A stretch of 64,000 bases of DNA from Fuscovulum ytuae (GCF_029953595.1 NZ_CP124535.1:2959001-3023000), one strand, 5' to 3'; shown: positions 33,828 through 43,386, counted from the stretch's first letter. A program made the numbers and translations. The notes: generated by a model from the sequence alone, not told the origin.

Positions 33828-34333
33828 GGCCAAAGCTCCGGTTGCTGCTCATAGCCGATATAAAGCGGATGTTTCGGATGGCCGTCCTTTGACAGGCCAA
33901 GGGTGTAAAGGGGGCGCCCGGTGGCGCGCAGCAGCGCCTCGACCTGCGGGCCACGGTTCAGATGCGTGCCATGCGTGCCCCATGCGCAAAGGATGCGGTC
34001 GGCCCAATCGGTGGCGCTATCACGGATGGCGTCGTCGTTGCCGGGGCCGACTGGATCGGGCTGTGCGCGCATGACGCGCGGGTCGGTGGCGCGGAAGGCG
34101 AATATATTTGTCACGCGGAATGACCCAAAGCCCAAGGCGCGGGCGCGGCGTTCGCAGCGTTCCACTGTAGGGTCGTTTTGGAATTCGGTCGCGGTGGAGG
34201 GGTTGAGCATGACGAAAAGCGCCCTCTCGCCCGCCGGGTTCCAGACGCGGGTCAAGAGATAGCGGTAAGACTCGCAGGGTGAATAGACGGCGGTGGAGGC
34301 GGCGTCGCCCTTCTGGTGGTGGCGGGTGATCAT
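33824..34333 (-). CDS. DUF1643 domain-containing protein
   Basis: About 169 residues with the DUF1643 hallmarks RYLLTRVWNPAG, LFVMLNPSTATEFQNDPTVE, RCERRARALGFGSFRVTNIF and CAWGTHG. Members are widespread and of unknown function; no catalytic role is established. The ATG at 34333 is preferred because the extra residues from 34366 have no homology or ribosome-binding site. It is coupled to the downstream hydrolase by a 4-nt overlap and lies after truB on the same strand. Confidence 0.88.
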   Translation of the reverse strand: MITRHHQKGDAASTAVYSPCESYRYLLTRVWNPAGERALFVMLNPSTATEFQNDPTVERCERRARALGFGSFRVTNIFAFRATDPRVMRAQPDPVGPGNDDAIRDSATDWADRILCAWGTHGTHLNRGPQVEALLRATGRPLYTLGLSKDGHPKHPLYIGYEQQPELWP

Positions 34334-34422
34334 TCGGTTTTGCCTTTGGCTGGCCGCTGGGGGCATTCAGCCCCGTTTGCCACGGTTCTTGAACCAGTGG
34401 CGAGCCGTGGCACACCCCCTGA

Positions 34423-34444
34423 GAGTATTTTTCCCAAGATGAAG
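34423..34444 (+). repeat. 22-nt dispersed intergenic repeat, copy 1
   Basis: GAGTATTT-TTC-CCAAGATGAAG. It lies 10 bp past the truB stop, in antisense orientation to truB. See the copies at 44054, 49889 and 61257. Confidence 0.85.
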
Positions 34445-34454
34445 TTGGAAGAGG

Positions 34455-35357
34455 TCAGTTGAAGACCCGCGACGGGTGCAGTTCGCCCGCCTGATAGCGG
34501 CCTATTGCGATGGCGCGGCCTTGATGGCTGGCCCAGACCTCGGTCCCCCATTCGATGCCAGAGGCGATAACCATCCCGGGATTGCCGTTCTTGATGCGCG
34601 CCGCGCCCTCTGGCGTGGCGGTCACTTGCGGCAGGTCGTCCAGCGCGATTTCCAGCGGTTTGAGGTGGGTGTCGAGTTCTGGGCTTTGGGCCAATTGGTC
34701 AATCATTTCCATGGTGATCCCGTCTTCGGCATGGAAGGGGCCGGACCATTCCCGCCGCAGCCAAAGAACATGGCCAAGGCAGCCAAGCGCCGCGCCCAGA
34801 TCGCGGGCGATGGACCGGACGTAGCCGCCTTTGCCGCAGACCATTTCCAAAAGCGCATGGTCGGGATCGGGGCGTTCGATCAGTTCAAGGCTGTCAACCC
34901 AAAGCGGGCGAGGGGCGAGGTCAAGCCTTTCGCCCTCACGGGCAAGGTCATAAGCGCGTTCGCCATCCACCTTTACGGCGGAAAACTGCGGCGGGACCTG
35001 TTCGATCTGACCCCGGAAGGCGCCAAGGGCGGCGCGTAGCGCGTCGTCCGTGGGGCGGGTGGCGGCGGTCGCGATGACATCGCCTTCGGCATCGTCGGTG
35101 GTGGTGGCGGCCCCGAAGCGGACCATGAAACGATAGCATTTCAGCGCATCGGTGATGTGCGGGACGGTCTTTGTCGCCTCGCCCAGCGCCACGGCCAGAA
35201 CGCCCGTTGCGGCGGGGTCCAATGTCCCGGCATGGCCTGCCTTCTGGGCGGCCAGCGCCCATTTCACCTTGTTCACCACAGCGGTGGAGGTGATTCCGGC
35301 GGGCTTGTCCACGATCAGCCAGCCTGAAACCGCCCTGCCCTTTTTCCCGCGCGCCAT
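34455..35357 (-). CDS. truB: tRNA pseudouridine(55) synthase
   Basis: A 300-residue enzyme that makes pseudouridine 55 in the T-loop of tRNAs. The catalytic Asp lies in [13 protein letters not shown] near residue 48; [14 protein letters not shown] begins the domain and [14 protein letters not shown] near 180 is the RNA-contacting motif, followed by a short PUA-like C terminus. The ATG at 35357 has GGAGGC upstream, while the longer frame to 35411 lacks homology. The rbfA-truB-rpsO-pnp order common in the class is broken downstream by at least three genes. Confidence 0.97.
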   Translation of the reverse strand: MARGKKGRAVSGWLIVDKPAGITSTAVVNKVKWALAAQKAGHAGTLDPAATGVLAVALGEATKTVPHITDALKCYRFMVRFGAATTTDDAEGDVIATAATRPTDDALRAALGAFRGQIEQVPPQFSAVKVDGERAYDLAREGERLDLAPRPLWVDSLELIERPDPDHALLEMVCGKGGYVRSIARDLGAALGCLGHVLWLRREWSGPFHAEDGITMEMIDQLAQSPELDTHLKPLEIALDDLPQVTATPEGAARIKNGNPGMVIASGIEWGTEVWASHQGRAIAIGRYQAGELHPSRVFN

Positions 35358-35470
35358 GCTTGCCTCCGTCGGTGAAGGCGGCCTGCTAGCGAAGCGCCGC
35401 GCGCGCGTCAACCTTGCGGCTGTGTGATTGCTCTTTAACTTAGTGGCGTTCCCCTGCTATCCCTGCGCGC

Positions 35471-36136
35471 ATGAACTGGAACTTGCCGAATATCCTGACG
35501 GTGATCCGTCTTCTGGCGGCGCCCGGTGTGGCGGTGATGTTCCTTTATTTCCATCGGCCTTGGGCAGATTGGCTGGCACTGGCGCTATTTGTCAGCGCGG
35601 CGGTGACGGATTGGTTTGATGGCTATCTGGCCCGCGCATGGAAGCAGGAATCGAAATTCGGCGCGATGCTGGACCCGATTGCCGATAAGGCGATGGTGGT
35701 GATCGCGCTGGTCATTATCACGGGCTATTCGGGGATGAACCCGTGGCTGATCCTGCCTGTGACGGCGATCCTGTTCCGTGAAGTGTTCGTTTCCGGCCTG
35801 CGCGAATTCCTTGGGTCCACGGCTGGGCTTTTGAAGGTGACGAAGCTGGCCAAGTGGAAGACGACCGCGCAGATGGTGGCAATTGCGGTCCTGTTCCTTG
35901 GCACGGGGTTGGAACATGTGGAAGGCATCGCCCGTCAGGGCCTGACGGTGGAACAGTATGCAGATCTGGTTAGCCAAGGGCTGGCCGATCCGATCCGGTC
36001 TTGCGGGACGCGGGGCTGTTCGTCTTATGCGACGCTGGTGGGGCTGGTGCTGATCTGGATTGCGGCGGTGCTGACGCTGGTCACCGGGTGGGATTATTTC
36101 CGCAAGTCGCAGCCCTATCTGAGGGATGGCACATGA
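35471..36136 (+). CDS. pgsA: CDP-diacylglycerol-glycerol-3-phosphate 3-phosphatidyltransferase
   Basis: A 221-residue integral membrane enzyme that makes phosphatidylglycerol phosphate. The CDP-alcohol phosphotransferase signature is present in DWFDGYLAR followed by GAMLDPIADKAMV (D-x2-D-G-x2-A-R-x8-G-x3-D-x3-D). About five hydrophobic segments follow. An extra polar segment (ADPIRSCGTRGCSSYA) near residue 175 before the last helix is longer than in many homologues. Its stop overlaps the moaD start, an arrangement also seen in relatives. Confidence 0.96.
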   Translation: MNWNLPNILTVIRLLAAPGVAVMFLYFHRPWADWLALALFVSAAVTDWFDGYLARAWKQESKFGAMLDPIADKAMVVIALVIITGYSGMNPWLILPVTAILFREVFVSGLREFLGSTAGLLKVTKLAKWKTTAQMVAIAVLFLGTGLEHVEGIARQGLTVEQYADLVSQGLADPIRSCGTRGCSSYATLVGLVLIWIAAVLTLVTGWDYFRKSQPYLRDGT

Positions 36137-36381
36137 TCGATGTCCTTTATTTCGCATGGGTGCGGGAACGGATCGGCCTGCCAAAGGAACGGGTTGAGAC
36201 TTCGGCAGCGACTGTGATGGAGCTGGTGGAAGAGTTGCGGGCGCGGGAAGACCGCTATGAGATGGCCTTTGCCGATTTGGCCAGCCTGCGCGTTGCATTG
36301 GATCAAGAGCTTTCGTCCTTTGACGCCCCCTTGGCGGGGGTGCGCGAGGTGGCGTTTTTCCCGCCAATGACGGGGGGCTGA
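36133..36381 (+). CDS. moaD: Molybdopterin synthase sulfur-carrier subunit
   Basis: An 82-residue ubiquitin-like protein starting MIDVLYFAWVRERIG and ending FPPMTGG, the C-terminal Gly-Gly that is adenylated and converted to a thiocarboxylate. It donates sulfur to precursor Z in molybdopterin synthesis. The start overlaps the pgsA stop (ATGA) and moaE follows 3 nt after the stop, giving a pgsA-moaD-moaE operon. Confidence 0.95.
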   Translation: MIDVLYFAWVRERIGLPKERVETSAATVMELVEELRAREDRYEMAFADLASLRVALDQELSSFDAPLAGVREVAFFPPMTGG

Positions 36382-36384
36382 CGC

Positions 36385-36822
36385 ATGCGCATCGCGGTGC
36401 AGGAAGCGGCCTTTGATCTGGGCGATGAGGCGCGGGCTTTTGCGGCGGGCGCAGGTGGCGCGGGCGCGGTTGTCACCTTCACGGGCGTGGTGCGTGGCGA
36501 TGGAGCTATGGCCGCGATGGAGATCGAACATTACCCCGGCATGACTGAAAAGGCGATTGCCGGGATCGCGGCGCAGGCGATGGAGCGCTGGGCCCTGATC
36601 GACGCGCTGGTGATCCATCGGCATGGGCGACTGGCGGTGGGTGAGGCGATCATGATGGTGGCCACCGCCGCGCCGCATCGGGCCGATGCTTTTGCGGCGG
36701 CAGAATTCCTGATGGATTACCTGAAATCCCGCGCCCCCTTCTGGAAGAAAGAGATCGGGGCCGATGGCGCGGCATGGGTTGCGGCCAAAGAGGCCGATGA
36801 GGCGGCGCTTACCCGCTGGTGA
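36385..36822 (+). CDS. moaE: Molybdopterin synthase catalytic subunit
   Basis: A 145-residue partner of MoaD. Family motifs are VTFTGVVRGD near residue 33, EHYPGM near 48, IHRHGRLAVGE near 75 and LKSRAPFWKKE near 118 with the catalytic Lys. It forms the heterotetramer that inserts the dithiolene sulfurs. The last 14 bases overlap the convergent P1-peptidase gene. Confidence 0.95.
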   Translation: MRIAVQEAAFDLGDEARAFAAGAGGAGAVVTFTGVVRGDGAMAAMEIEHYPGMTEKAIAGIAAQAMERWALIDALVIHRHGRLAVGEAIMMVATAAPHRADAFAAAEFLMDYLKSRAPFWKKEIGADGAAWVAAKEADEAALTRW

Positions 36823-37804
36823 AGCGGGTCTTGTAGGCGGGCTGCCGGTCGCCAGGCATCGGATCTGCCAGATAGACGGCGCGTGCGATGGCGCGGGCAA
36901 GGCAGCAGGCGGCGGCGTGACCAAGGGCGAAGCTGTCAGCCACCGGATCGGACAGAGGCCGCGCGCCCGTGCTTGCTGCAAAGACCAGATCGCCATCCAA
37001 GAGCGTATGGGAAGGGACAAGCGCGCGCGCCATGCCATCCTGTGCGGCTGTGGCAAGCCGCCGGCATTCGGCCTGCGTGAGCACGGCATCCGTGGCGACG
37101 ATGGCGATGGTGGTGGCCTCTCCCATCCTTTTCATGGGCGGGGGTTCGTGGCCGGGGTCATGGTTGGGGGCAGGGCCTTTGCCGCCGAATTCATCTCCCA
37201 TCTCCCACGGGGCGGCCCAGAAATGCGGGCCGTCCCCCACGGTTGCGGAACCCAGCGCGTTCACCGCGACCACCGCACCCACCATATGCCCTGAGGCGAG
37301 GATGGCAGAGGCGGAGCCAAGGCCCCCTTTCCAGCGCCCCGTCAGCGCGCCATAGCCCGCGCCAGCGCTGCCCAAGGCGGGGGTATCTGTTGCGGCGGCC
37401 AGCGCGGCGCGGCCAAGGGCGGAATAGGGGTTGCGGTCCCAGTCTTTAGCCCCGCCATTCAGCAGGTCGAACAGGATTGCGCCGGGGACGATAGGGACGC
37501 GCTGATCGCCCACGGCAAAGCCGCGCCCCTGCGCGCGCAGCCCATCGGCCACGCCGGAACAGGCATCCAGCCCGAAGGCCGACCCGCCTGACAGGACGAG
37601 CGCATCCACCTGCTGCACCAGACGGTCCGGGGCAAGAAGGTCCGTCTCACGCGTTCCCGGTGCGCCGCCCATGACGTTGACGGCGGCGGTGAAGGGGCGG
37701 TCAGCGGTCAGAACCGTGACGCCTGACCGCAAGTTGGCGTCATGGGCGTTGCCGAGGCGCAGCCCTGCGAGATCGGTGATGAGATTGCGGGGGCCGGGGC
37801 GCAT
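36809..37804 (-). CDS. P1 family peptidase (DmpA/S58-like)
   Basis: A 331-residue member of the DmpA-like, self-cleaving N-terminal-nucleophile family (aminopeptidase/amidase). Conserved stretches are NLITDLAGLRLGNAHD at the N terminus, NVMGGAPGTRETDLL, LVLSGGSAFGLDACSG near 90 and GGLGSASAILASG near 170, ending with ATDAVLTQAECRRLA. The actual substrate (D-amino-acid amides, beta-peptides, others) is unknown. It overlaps moaE at the 3' ends. Confidence 0.88.
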   Translation of the reverse strand: MRPGPRNLITDLAGLRLGNAHDANLRSGVTVLTADRPFTAAVNVMGGAPGTRETDLLAPDRLVQQVDALVLSGGSAFGLDACSGVADGLRAQGRGFAVGDQRVPIVPGAILFDLLNGGAKDWDRNPYSALGRAALAAATDTPALGSAGAGYGALTGRWKGGLGSASAILASGHMVGAVVAVNALGSATVGDGPHFWAAPWEMGDEFGGKGPAPNHDPGHEPPPMKRMGEATTIAIVATDAVLTQAECRRLATAAQDGMARALVPSHTLLDGDLVFAASTGARPLSDPVADSFALGHAAACCLARAIARAVYLADPMPGDRQPAYKTRFTSG

Positions 37805-37988
37805 GGTGCTAGCGGCCCAACCGGATGCGCGTGATTGTCCATGGTGACGACGGCGTCATGGGGTCCCCCTTCCTGCCCTAGGGGTGGCACGTCATCAGAC
37901 AGGCCGCAAGCGAAACGGGCGACCTCCGAAGGAAGGCCGCCCGTCCCGCCAAAAGGTGCCGTCGGAGGATCGGCACCAGAGAAATTGT

Positions 37989-38348
37989 TCAGAAGTCGAA
38001 GATGTCGCGCAGAAGCGATTTCCGCTTCTTCGGGTAATGGCCGTGGCGGCGGTAATATTCATCATCGTTGTGATCGTCGCTGTCCCATTTGCCACGGGCA
38101 TAGCCCTGTTGCGGGTAGGGCTGCCCCTGCGGAAAGCCGGGTTGCGGCGGCGGGGCGTAGCCCTGCGGCTGCGGCGGGGGCGGCGGTGCTGCTGCTTTGG
38201 CCGGGCCCGCGCCTTCGCCTGCTCGTTCGATGATCTTGTCCAACTCGCCCCGATCCAGCCAGACGCCCCGGCATTTCGGGCAATAGTCGATTTCAACCCC
38301 ATTGCGATCGGCCATGACGAGGGTTTCGTTATCCACCGGGCATTGCAT
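37989..38348 (-). CDS. TFIIB-type zinc-ribbon domain protein with Pro/Gln-rich linker
   Basis: A 119-residue protein. The N-terminal zinc ribbon is MQCPVDN with YCPKCRGVWLDRGELDKI (Cys-x2-Cys pairs plus the conserved WLDRGELD). A low-complexity Pro/Gln/Gly tract (residues about 55-85) leads to a charged tail ending KRKSLLRDIFDF. The function is unknown; such proteins are common small proteins in Proteobacteria. AAAAGGAG lies upstream of the ATG at 38348. Divergent from the L,D-transpeptidase across about 210 bp. Confidence 0.88.
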   Translation of the reverse strand: MQCPVDNETLVMADRNGVEIDYCPKCRGVWLDRGELDKIIERAGEGAGPAKAAAPPPPPQPQGYAPPPQPGFPQGQPYPQQGYARGKWDSDDHNDDEYYRRHGHYPKKRKSLLRDIFDF

Positions 38349-38559
38349 GGGGCCTACTCCTTTTTCCATCGGGTCTCGGTCGAAGATGGGCACGATATGC
38401 TGCGCCGCAAGTCGGTCGAGCAAAGATTTGCCGGGCTGGGCACCCCGGAACGTGCAGGTGTGGGGGGTAAATCGGCCTGGATCGGGCGAGCAGGGCTTGA
38501 CGGGAACATATTCAAACGTGCTTTTAGCATTGAACGAACCCCAGCGCCGGGAGCGCAAC

Positions 38560-39492
38560 GTGCCGAATTTCCTGATCCGACTGACCGCCTTGATCGCCCT
38601 TCTGGGCCTTGCCGCCTGTGCCGACCGGCCAAGCCGCGAAGCCCCGCCCGCGCCGGAACCGCAAGTGCCTGCGCATTATCAGGCCGTGCAGGATGGCGAA
38701 TACGTGATCCCGGCGGTCGAGCCGCTGCATCTGTTCGGGGCGAACCCGCGCACCGAGGTGGCCTATGCCGGGTCGGAAGAGCCGGGGACCATCGTCGTCG
38801 ATACCTATGCCCGCGTCCTGTATCACGTGCAGGAAGGGGGGCAGGCGATGCGCTATGGCATCGCTGTGGGGCGTGAGGGGATTTCGTTCCGTGGCACCGG
38901 CTATGTCGGGCGCAAGCAGGAATGGCCGTCGTGGCAGCCGACCGCCAACATGATCCGCACCCGGCCCGATCTTTATGCCGATTACGCCGCTGGTTTGCCG
39001 GGTGGCTTGGACAATCCTTTGGGCGCGCGGGCGCTGTATCTGTATCGCGGCGGGCGGGACACGATGTTCCGAATCCATGGCACGATCGACAATGCCTCGA
39101 TCGGGCGGGCAACCAGTGCGGGGTGCATCCGCCTGTTCAATCAGGATGCCATCCACCTGTTCGAGAATGCCGAGATCGGGGATCGCATCGTGGTGCGGAC
39201 GGCTGAGGAAAGCCTAGCCGCCGAAGGTCCTTATATGGACGACGCCTATGGTCGCGCCGTGCCGGACACGCCGGAAAACCGCGCGCAGTTCCAAGCCGAC
39301 CAAATCGCCATCGCCGAGGCCGAGGCGCAGCGGGTGGAAAACGAACGCCTTGCCGCCGAGGCTGCGGCGGACCAGGCTGCCAAGGACGAACGCCGTCGCC
39401 TGCGCATCTGCCGCAATCGCGGCATCGATCAAACGGAATGCCCGACCTTGGCCGAACTGACCGGGGAAGCGGTTGCCGTTCCGGCAAGCTGA
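38560..39492 (+). CDS. L,D-transpeptidase (YkuD domain) lipoprotein
   Basis: A 310-residue peptidoglycan cross-linking or Lpp-attachment type enzyme. From GTG 38560 the N terminus is a lipoprotein signal (LTALIALLGLAACADR, lipobox LAAC). The YkuD domain runs over about residues 60-220 with the catalytic MFRIHGTIDNASIG and TSAGCIRLFNQDAIHL (His and Cys). The tail is a charged Ala/Glu-rich coiled region followed by RICRNRGIDQTECPTLAELT. A start at TTG 38530 would add ten residues. A strong terminator follows. Confidence 0.93.
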   Translation: MPNFLIRLTALIALLGLAACADRPSREAPPAPEPQVPAHYQAVQDGEYVIPAVEPLHLFGANPRTEVAYAGSEEPGTIVVDTYARVLYHVQEGGQAMRYGIAVGREGISFRGTGYVGRKQEWPSWQPTANMIRTRPDLYADYAAGLPGGLDNPLGARALYLYRGGRDTMFRIHGTIDNASIGRATSAGCIRLFNQDAIHLFENAEIGDRIVVRTAEESLAAEGPYMDDAYGRAVPDTPENRAQFQADQIAIAEAEAQRVENERLAAEAAADQAAKDERRRLRICRNRGIDQTECPTLAELTGEAVAVPAS

Positions 39493-39512
39493 TCCCGCCT
39501 AACGGAAAGCAG

Positions 39513-39544
39513 AAAGGGGCACCCGCCGGGGTGCCCCTTTTTGT
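39513..39544 (+). terminator. Rho-independent terminator after the L,D-transpeptidase gene
   Basis: An 11-bp perfect stem (AAAGGGGCACC with GGTGCCCCTTT), 6-nt loop, then TTTTTGTTG. It can also end the convergent cupin gene transcript because the A-rich left side gives U residues on the other strand. Confidence 0.88.
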
Positions 39545-39556
39545 TGCGCGGACCCG

Positions 39557-39898
39557 TCAGGTGATGATGACGTAATCTTTCAGCGTGGTTTCCACGACTT
39601 CCCATGTGCCGTCGAAACCGGGGCGGATGATATAGCTGTCGCCCCCCTTCAGGTGGGTCACGCTGCCGTCTTTGTCCGTCAGGATGGAATGGCCGGAATG
39701 GATATGGACATATTCCCATTCGCTATAGGACATCTTCCACTTGCCGGGGGTGGATTGCCACAGGCCGGAATAGATGTTGCCGCGTTCCTCGATGCTCCAT
39801 GTCGTGTGGACGGGATCGCCGGAAATTACCTTGGCCGGATCGGGCCTTTCGACCTCGGGCGTGATGCCGTCGCGGATGACGCGCTGGATATTGGACAT
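39557..39898 (-). CDS. Cupin domain-containing protein (DUF861/EutQ-like)
   Basis: A 113-residue single-domain cupin. Core motifs are WKMSYSEWEYVHIHSGHSIL (metal-type His-x-His region) and GDSYIIRPGFDGTWEVVE, with KDYVIIT at the end, as in the cupin_3 group. Many members are small sugar- or amine-related enzymes or stabilisers, and the substrate is unknown here. Single gene, convergent with the L,D-transpeptidase. Confidence 0.87.
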   Translation of the reverse strand: MSNIQRVIRDGITPEVERPDPAKVISGDPVHTTWSIEERGNIYSGLWQSTPGKWKMSYSEWEYVHIHSGHSILTDKDGSVTHLKGGDSYIIRPGFDGTWEVVETTLKDYVIIT

Positions 39899-40076
39899 GG
39901 GTTCCCCTCTGTGATGCCCGCTTGTCTGATGCCGGAATGGGAGGGTACGGCGTGGCGCGGGTCAAGCCCTTTGGTGGGGCCGTAAAGGCAGGGTCATGCC
40001 GCGACGCAGCGATGACAACTTGCCGTCCCGGCGCGGCTGTGCCTCTATATCGGGCAGATTGTGAATGGAGACGCCC

Positions 40077-40901
40077 ATGAGCGCGACCGCCCCCACCCGG
40101 CCCGTGCTGCCGCCCGATATCAAGGCCCGCAAGGGCGGCGTGCCGCTGGTGGTGTTGACAGCCTATACCACACCGATGGCGCGGCTCGTCGATGCGCATT
40201 GCGACATCGCGCTGGTGGGGGATTCGGTGGGCATGGTGCTGCACGGGATGCCATCGACCCTTGGCGTCACGCTGGAGATGATGATTCTGCATGGCCGCGC
40301 CGTGGTGCGCGGGCTTTCAAAGGCGATGGCGGTGATCGACATGCCCTTTGGAAGTTACGAGGAAAGCCCGGCGCAGGCCTATCGCAATTCGGCCCGGCTG
40401 ATGGCCGAAACGGGGGCCCCGGCGGTAAAGCTGGAAGGTGGCCAGCACATGGCCGAAACCATCGCCTTCCTGACGGCGCGCGGGGTGCCGGTGATGGCAC
40501 ATGTGGGGCTGACACCGCAGGCGGTGAACACCTTGGGTGGATACAAGGTTGTGGGCCGGGATGATGAGGCCGCGCGTGTCATGGCCGATGCCAAGGCCTG
40601 CGAGGCGGCGGGGGCCTTTTCCATCGTGCTGGAAAAAGTGCCGGTCGGTCTGGCCGCGCGAATCACGCAGGACCTATCCATCCCAACCATCGGGATCGGC
40701 GCGGGGGTGGACTGTGACGGGCAGGTTCTGGTCATTGATGACATGCTGGGGATGTTCACGGCCTTTCGCCCGAAATTCGTCAAGCGCTATGCCGAATTGG
40801 GGGCTGCGGCGGATCAGGCCATCGCGGCCTATGCCGAAGAGGTGCGGTCGCGGGCCTTTCCGGGGCCGGAGCATGGCTTTGCGGATCAGGTGAAATCTTG
40901 A
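40077..40901 (+). CDS. panB: 3-methyl-2-oxobutanoate hydroxymethyltransferase
   Basis: First enzyme of pantothenate synthesis, moving a hydroxymethyl group from methylene-tetrahydrofolate to alpha-ketoisovalerate. The 274-residue barrel shows [28 protein letters not shown] (metal Asp), [32 protein letters not shown] and [18 protein letters not shown] with the catalytic Glu in FSIVLEKVP. The ATG at 40077 is preferred because GGAG stands before it; ATG 40065 is in frame. The stop overlaps the panC start. Confidence 0.97.
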   Translation: MSATAPTRPVLPPDIKARKGGVPLVVLTAYTTPMARLVDAHCDIALVGDSVGMVLHGMPSTLGVTLEMMILHGRAVVRGLSKAMAVIDMPFGSYEESPAQAYRNSARLMAETGAPAVKLEGGQHMAETIAFLTARGVPVMAHVGLTPQAVNTLGGYKVVGRDDEAARVMADAKACEAAGAFSIVLEKVPVGLAARITQDLSIPTIGIGAGVDCDGQVLVIDDMLGMFTAFRPKFVKRYAELGAAADQAIAAYAEEVRSRAFPGPEHGFADQVKS

Positions 40902-41737
40902 CGGTAATCATCCGCACGGTGGCCGAACTGCGCGAGGTCGTGCGCAGCTGGAAGGCCGAGGGGCATCTGGTGGGCGTCGTACCCACCATGGGCGCATTGC
41001 ATGACGGTCACCTCAGCCTTGCGCGGCGGGCCAAGGCGGAATGCGGGCGGGTGATCACGACGATCTTCGTGAACCCCAAACAGTTCAACAACCCCGATGA
41101 CCTGAAGAAATATCCGCGCAGCGAGGATGCCGATGCCGCCCTTCTGCGTTGGGTCGGGGTGGAGGTGGTGTTCTGCCCGTCCCCGGAAGAGGTCTATCCC
41201 GAAGGCTTCGTGACGACCGTGTCGGTGGGCGGGGTGTCGGAACCCTTGGAAGGCGCGTTGCGGCCGGGGCATTTCGATGGTGTGGCGACTGTGGTGGCCA
41301 AGTTGTTCGGGATGACGCAGGCGGATCGGGGCTATTTCGGGCAGAAGGATTGGCAGCAGTTGCAGGTGGTGCAACGGCTGGTGGCCGACCTGAACTTGGC
41401 CGTCACGGTTGTGGGCTGTGAAACGGTGCGCGATCCTGACGGGTTGGCCATGTCATCCCGCAATGTGCGGCTGACGGCAGCGGGGCGGCAACGCGCGCCC
41501 GCGCTTTATGCCGCGATGCTGGCAGCGGCGCGGGATGTGCGGTCGGGTCTGCCGCAAGATCAGGCAATGGCCAAGGCGGCGGCGGCGGTGATGGCCGAAG
41601 GCTTTGAAAGCGTGGAATATATCGAGCTGCGCGATGCCGAAACGCTGGGTGCTGTGGTCGATTTGGGCCGCCCTATCCGAATGCTGGCCGCGGCATGGCT
41701 GGATGGCGTGCGGCTGATCGACAATATCGCGGTGTGA
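40898..41737 (+). CDS. panC: Pantoate-beta-alanine ligase
   Basis: A 279-residue ATP-dependent ligase joining pantoate and beta-alanine. Motifs are [19 protein letters not shown] near residue 28 (HxGH nucleotide site), [47 protein letters not shown] and the KMSKS-like [10 protein letters not shown]. It starts at TTG within the panB stop (TTGA), so the two are coupled. The pair forms a two-gene operon ending 3 nt before the convergent peptidase gene. Confidence 0.96.
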   Translation: MTVIIRTVAELREVVRSWKAEGHLVGVVPTMGALHDGHLSLARRAKAECGRVITTIFVNPKQFNNPDDLKKYPRSEDADAALLRWVGVEVVFCPSPEEVYPEGFVTTVSVGGVSEPLEGALRPGHFDGVATVVAKLFGMTQADRGYFGQKDWQQLQVVQRLVADLNLAVTVVGCETVRDPDGLAMSSRNVRLTAAGRQRAPALYAAMLAAARDVRSGLPQDQAMAKAAAAVMAEGFESVEYIELRDAETLGAVVDLGRPIRMLAAAWLDGVRLIDNIAV

Positions 41738-41740
41738 CGT

Positions 41741-43012
41741 CTAAGCCAGCAGGTCGCGCAGCACCAAGGCCATGACCTTGGCGCTGTCGGCCATATCCTG
41801 CACCCCCACCCATTCATCCGGCTGATGCGCCAAATGCAAAAGCCCCGGCCCATAGGCGATGCAGTTCTTCAGGCGACCGATGCGGTCGATATGCTTCTGG
41901 TCATAGGTGCCGGGGCTGACCACGTAATCGGCCACCTGACCCAGCACCCGTTCGATGGCCGCAGCGGTGGACCTGACCACGGGCGCGTCGCGATCTGTCA
42001 TCACGGGCTGCACCTCGAACAGGTCGCGGATTGTGTAGCGGAAACCGGGGCGGCGGGCCTGCACCCGGTCCAGCATGGCACGCATTTCGGCCTTCACCTC
42101 TTCCACCGCCTCTTCGATCAGGAAACGGCGATCAAGGACGATGCGGCAGCGGTCGGCCACGCAAGGGGCGGGCAGGGCGGTAGAGCCTTCTGGCGGTTCG
42201 GGTTCACCACCATGGATGGAATTGATGTTCAGCGTAGATTGCCGCGCCTGTGGCGGCACCACGGGCATGGCGGTGGTCCGGGTTTCCAGCATTGGGTAGA
42301 GGTGATCCTCAATCTCTTCCAGCACCGCGCCCATATGGCGGATCGCACTGTCGCCAAGAAACGGCATGGAGCCATGTGCGATACGGCCATGGGTTTCCAC
42401 CTCGGCCCACCAGACGCCGCGATGGCCAAGGCAGATGCGATCCTTGTGCAGCGGTTCGGGGATGATGACATGCTGCACACGGTCCGGCGCGAAATATCCC
42501 CGCTCGGCCAGATAGGCGACACCACCGTAACCGCCTGATTCTTCATCTGCCGTAGCGCTGATTTCGATACTGCCCCGCCAATCGGGGGTGGTGGCGAGGA
42601 AGGCCTCAACCGCGATGACGCTGGCCGCAAGCCCGCCCTTCATGTCGCAGGCGCCACGGCCATAGATACGGTCGCGGTCGAGTTCGCCGCCAAAGGGATC
42701 GCGGGTCCAGCCATGGCCCACCTCGACCACGTCATGATGGCTGTTGAAATGCACGCAATCGCCCGCGCGGCCCGAATCTATTCGCGCAACCATGTTCCAG
42801 CGGGGAAAGGCGTCGCTGTCGCCGGGGGCACCTGTGGCGCGGATCAACTCCACCGTCCAGCCCTGCGCCATAAGGCGGGCGGCGAGGTAATCGCAAATCT
42901 CACGGTAATTCCGCCCCGGCGGGTTCAGCGTCGGGATACGGATCAGGTCCTGCGCCAGCCCGATCAGGGCGGTGCGGCGGTCGTCGATTGTCTGGATCAA
43001 GGCGTCCGTCAT
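41741..43012 (-). CDS. M20 family metallopeptidase (ArgE/DapE-like deacylase)
   Basis: A 423-residue zinc hydrolase. Metal ligands and catalysis are visible in VHFNSHHDVVEVGHGWTRDP (His-x-Asp), GRGACDMKGGLAASV (bridging Asp), ISATADEESGGYGG (general base Glu plus ligand Glu) and the C-terminal HLAHQPDEWV (His). A dimerisation domain lies between about residues 200 and 320. It resembles the acetylornithine deacetylase/succinyl-diaminopimelate desuccinylase group, but the substrate is open. The ATG at 43012 is chosen because the upstream extension has no homology. Confidence 0.9.
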   Translation of the reverse strand: MTDALIQTIDDRRTALIGLAQDLIRIPTLNPPGRNYREICDYLAARLMAQGWTVELIRATGAPGDSDAFPRWNMVARIDSGRAGDCVHFNSHHDVVEVGHGWTRDPFGGELDRDRIYGRGACDMKGGLAASVIAVEAFLATTPDWRGSIEISATADEESGGYGGVAYLAERGYFAPDRVQHVIIPEPLHKDRICLGHRGVWWAEVETHGRIAHGSMPFLGDSAIRHMGAVLEEIEDHLYPMLETRTTAMPVVPPQARQSTLNINSIHGGEPEPPEGSTALPAPCVADRCRIVLDRRFLIEEAVEEVKAEMRAMLDRVQARRPGFRYTIRDLFEVQPVMTDRDAPVVRSTAAAIERVLGQVADYVVSPGTYDQKHIDRIGRLKNCIAYGPGLLHLAHQPDEWVGVQDMADSAKVMALVLRDLLA

Positions 43013-43112
43013 GCCCCAATGGTGGGTGCAGCGCGGCCTTCTGCCAAGGGGAAAGCTTGCGAAGCCGTGCAGGCAGGGCCACATTGGTGACGTAGGATAG
43101 GGGTTTTGCGAC

Positions 43113-43379
43113 ATGGTCGCCTTCTTCAAGCTGGCGCTGTTCGGCTATATCGCCTTGACGATCATCTATTGGCTGCTGGCCCTCTACTTCCGGTCGGTCG
43201 AGAGGGAGAGGCTTGAAAAGGAATATGACCATGGCGGCATTCCCGGCACGCGCGATGGCCATGTGGCACAAGGCCTAGCTGCATATGAGCGCAGCCTGCG
43301 CAGGCGGTTGATCGGTCTGGTCTTCGTCATTCCCACGGCGGTGGTAATCGCCTTGGTCTGGATTTTGAATTTTTCCTGA
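43113..43379 (+). CDS. Small membrane protein, two hydrophobic segments
   Basis: 88 residues: a first membrane helix (FGYIALTIIYWLLALYF), a charged loop (RSVERERLEKEYDHGGIPG) and a second helix (LIGLVFVIPTAVVIALVWIL). Function unknown. It is followed after 7 nt by a DUF1523 gene, so the two probably form a small operon and may act together at the membrane. Confidence 0.8.
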   Translation: MVAFFKLALFGYIALTIIYWLLALYFRSVERERLEKEYDHGGIPGTRDGHVAQGLAAYERSLRRRLIGLVFVIPTAVVIALVWILNFS

Positions 43380-43386
43380 GGCAGCA

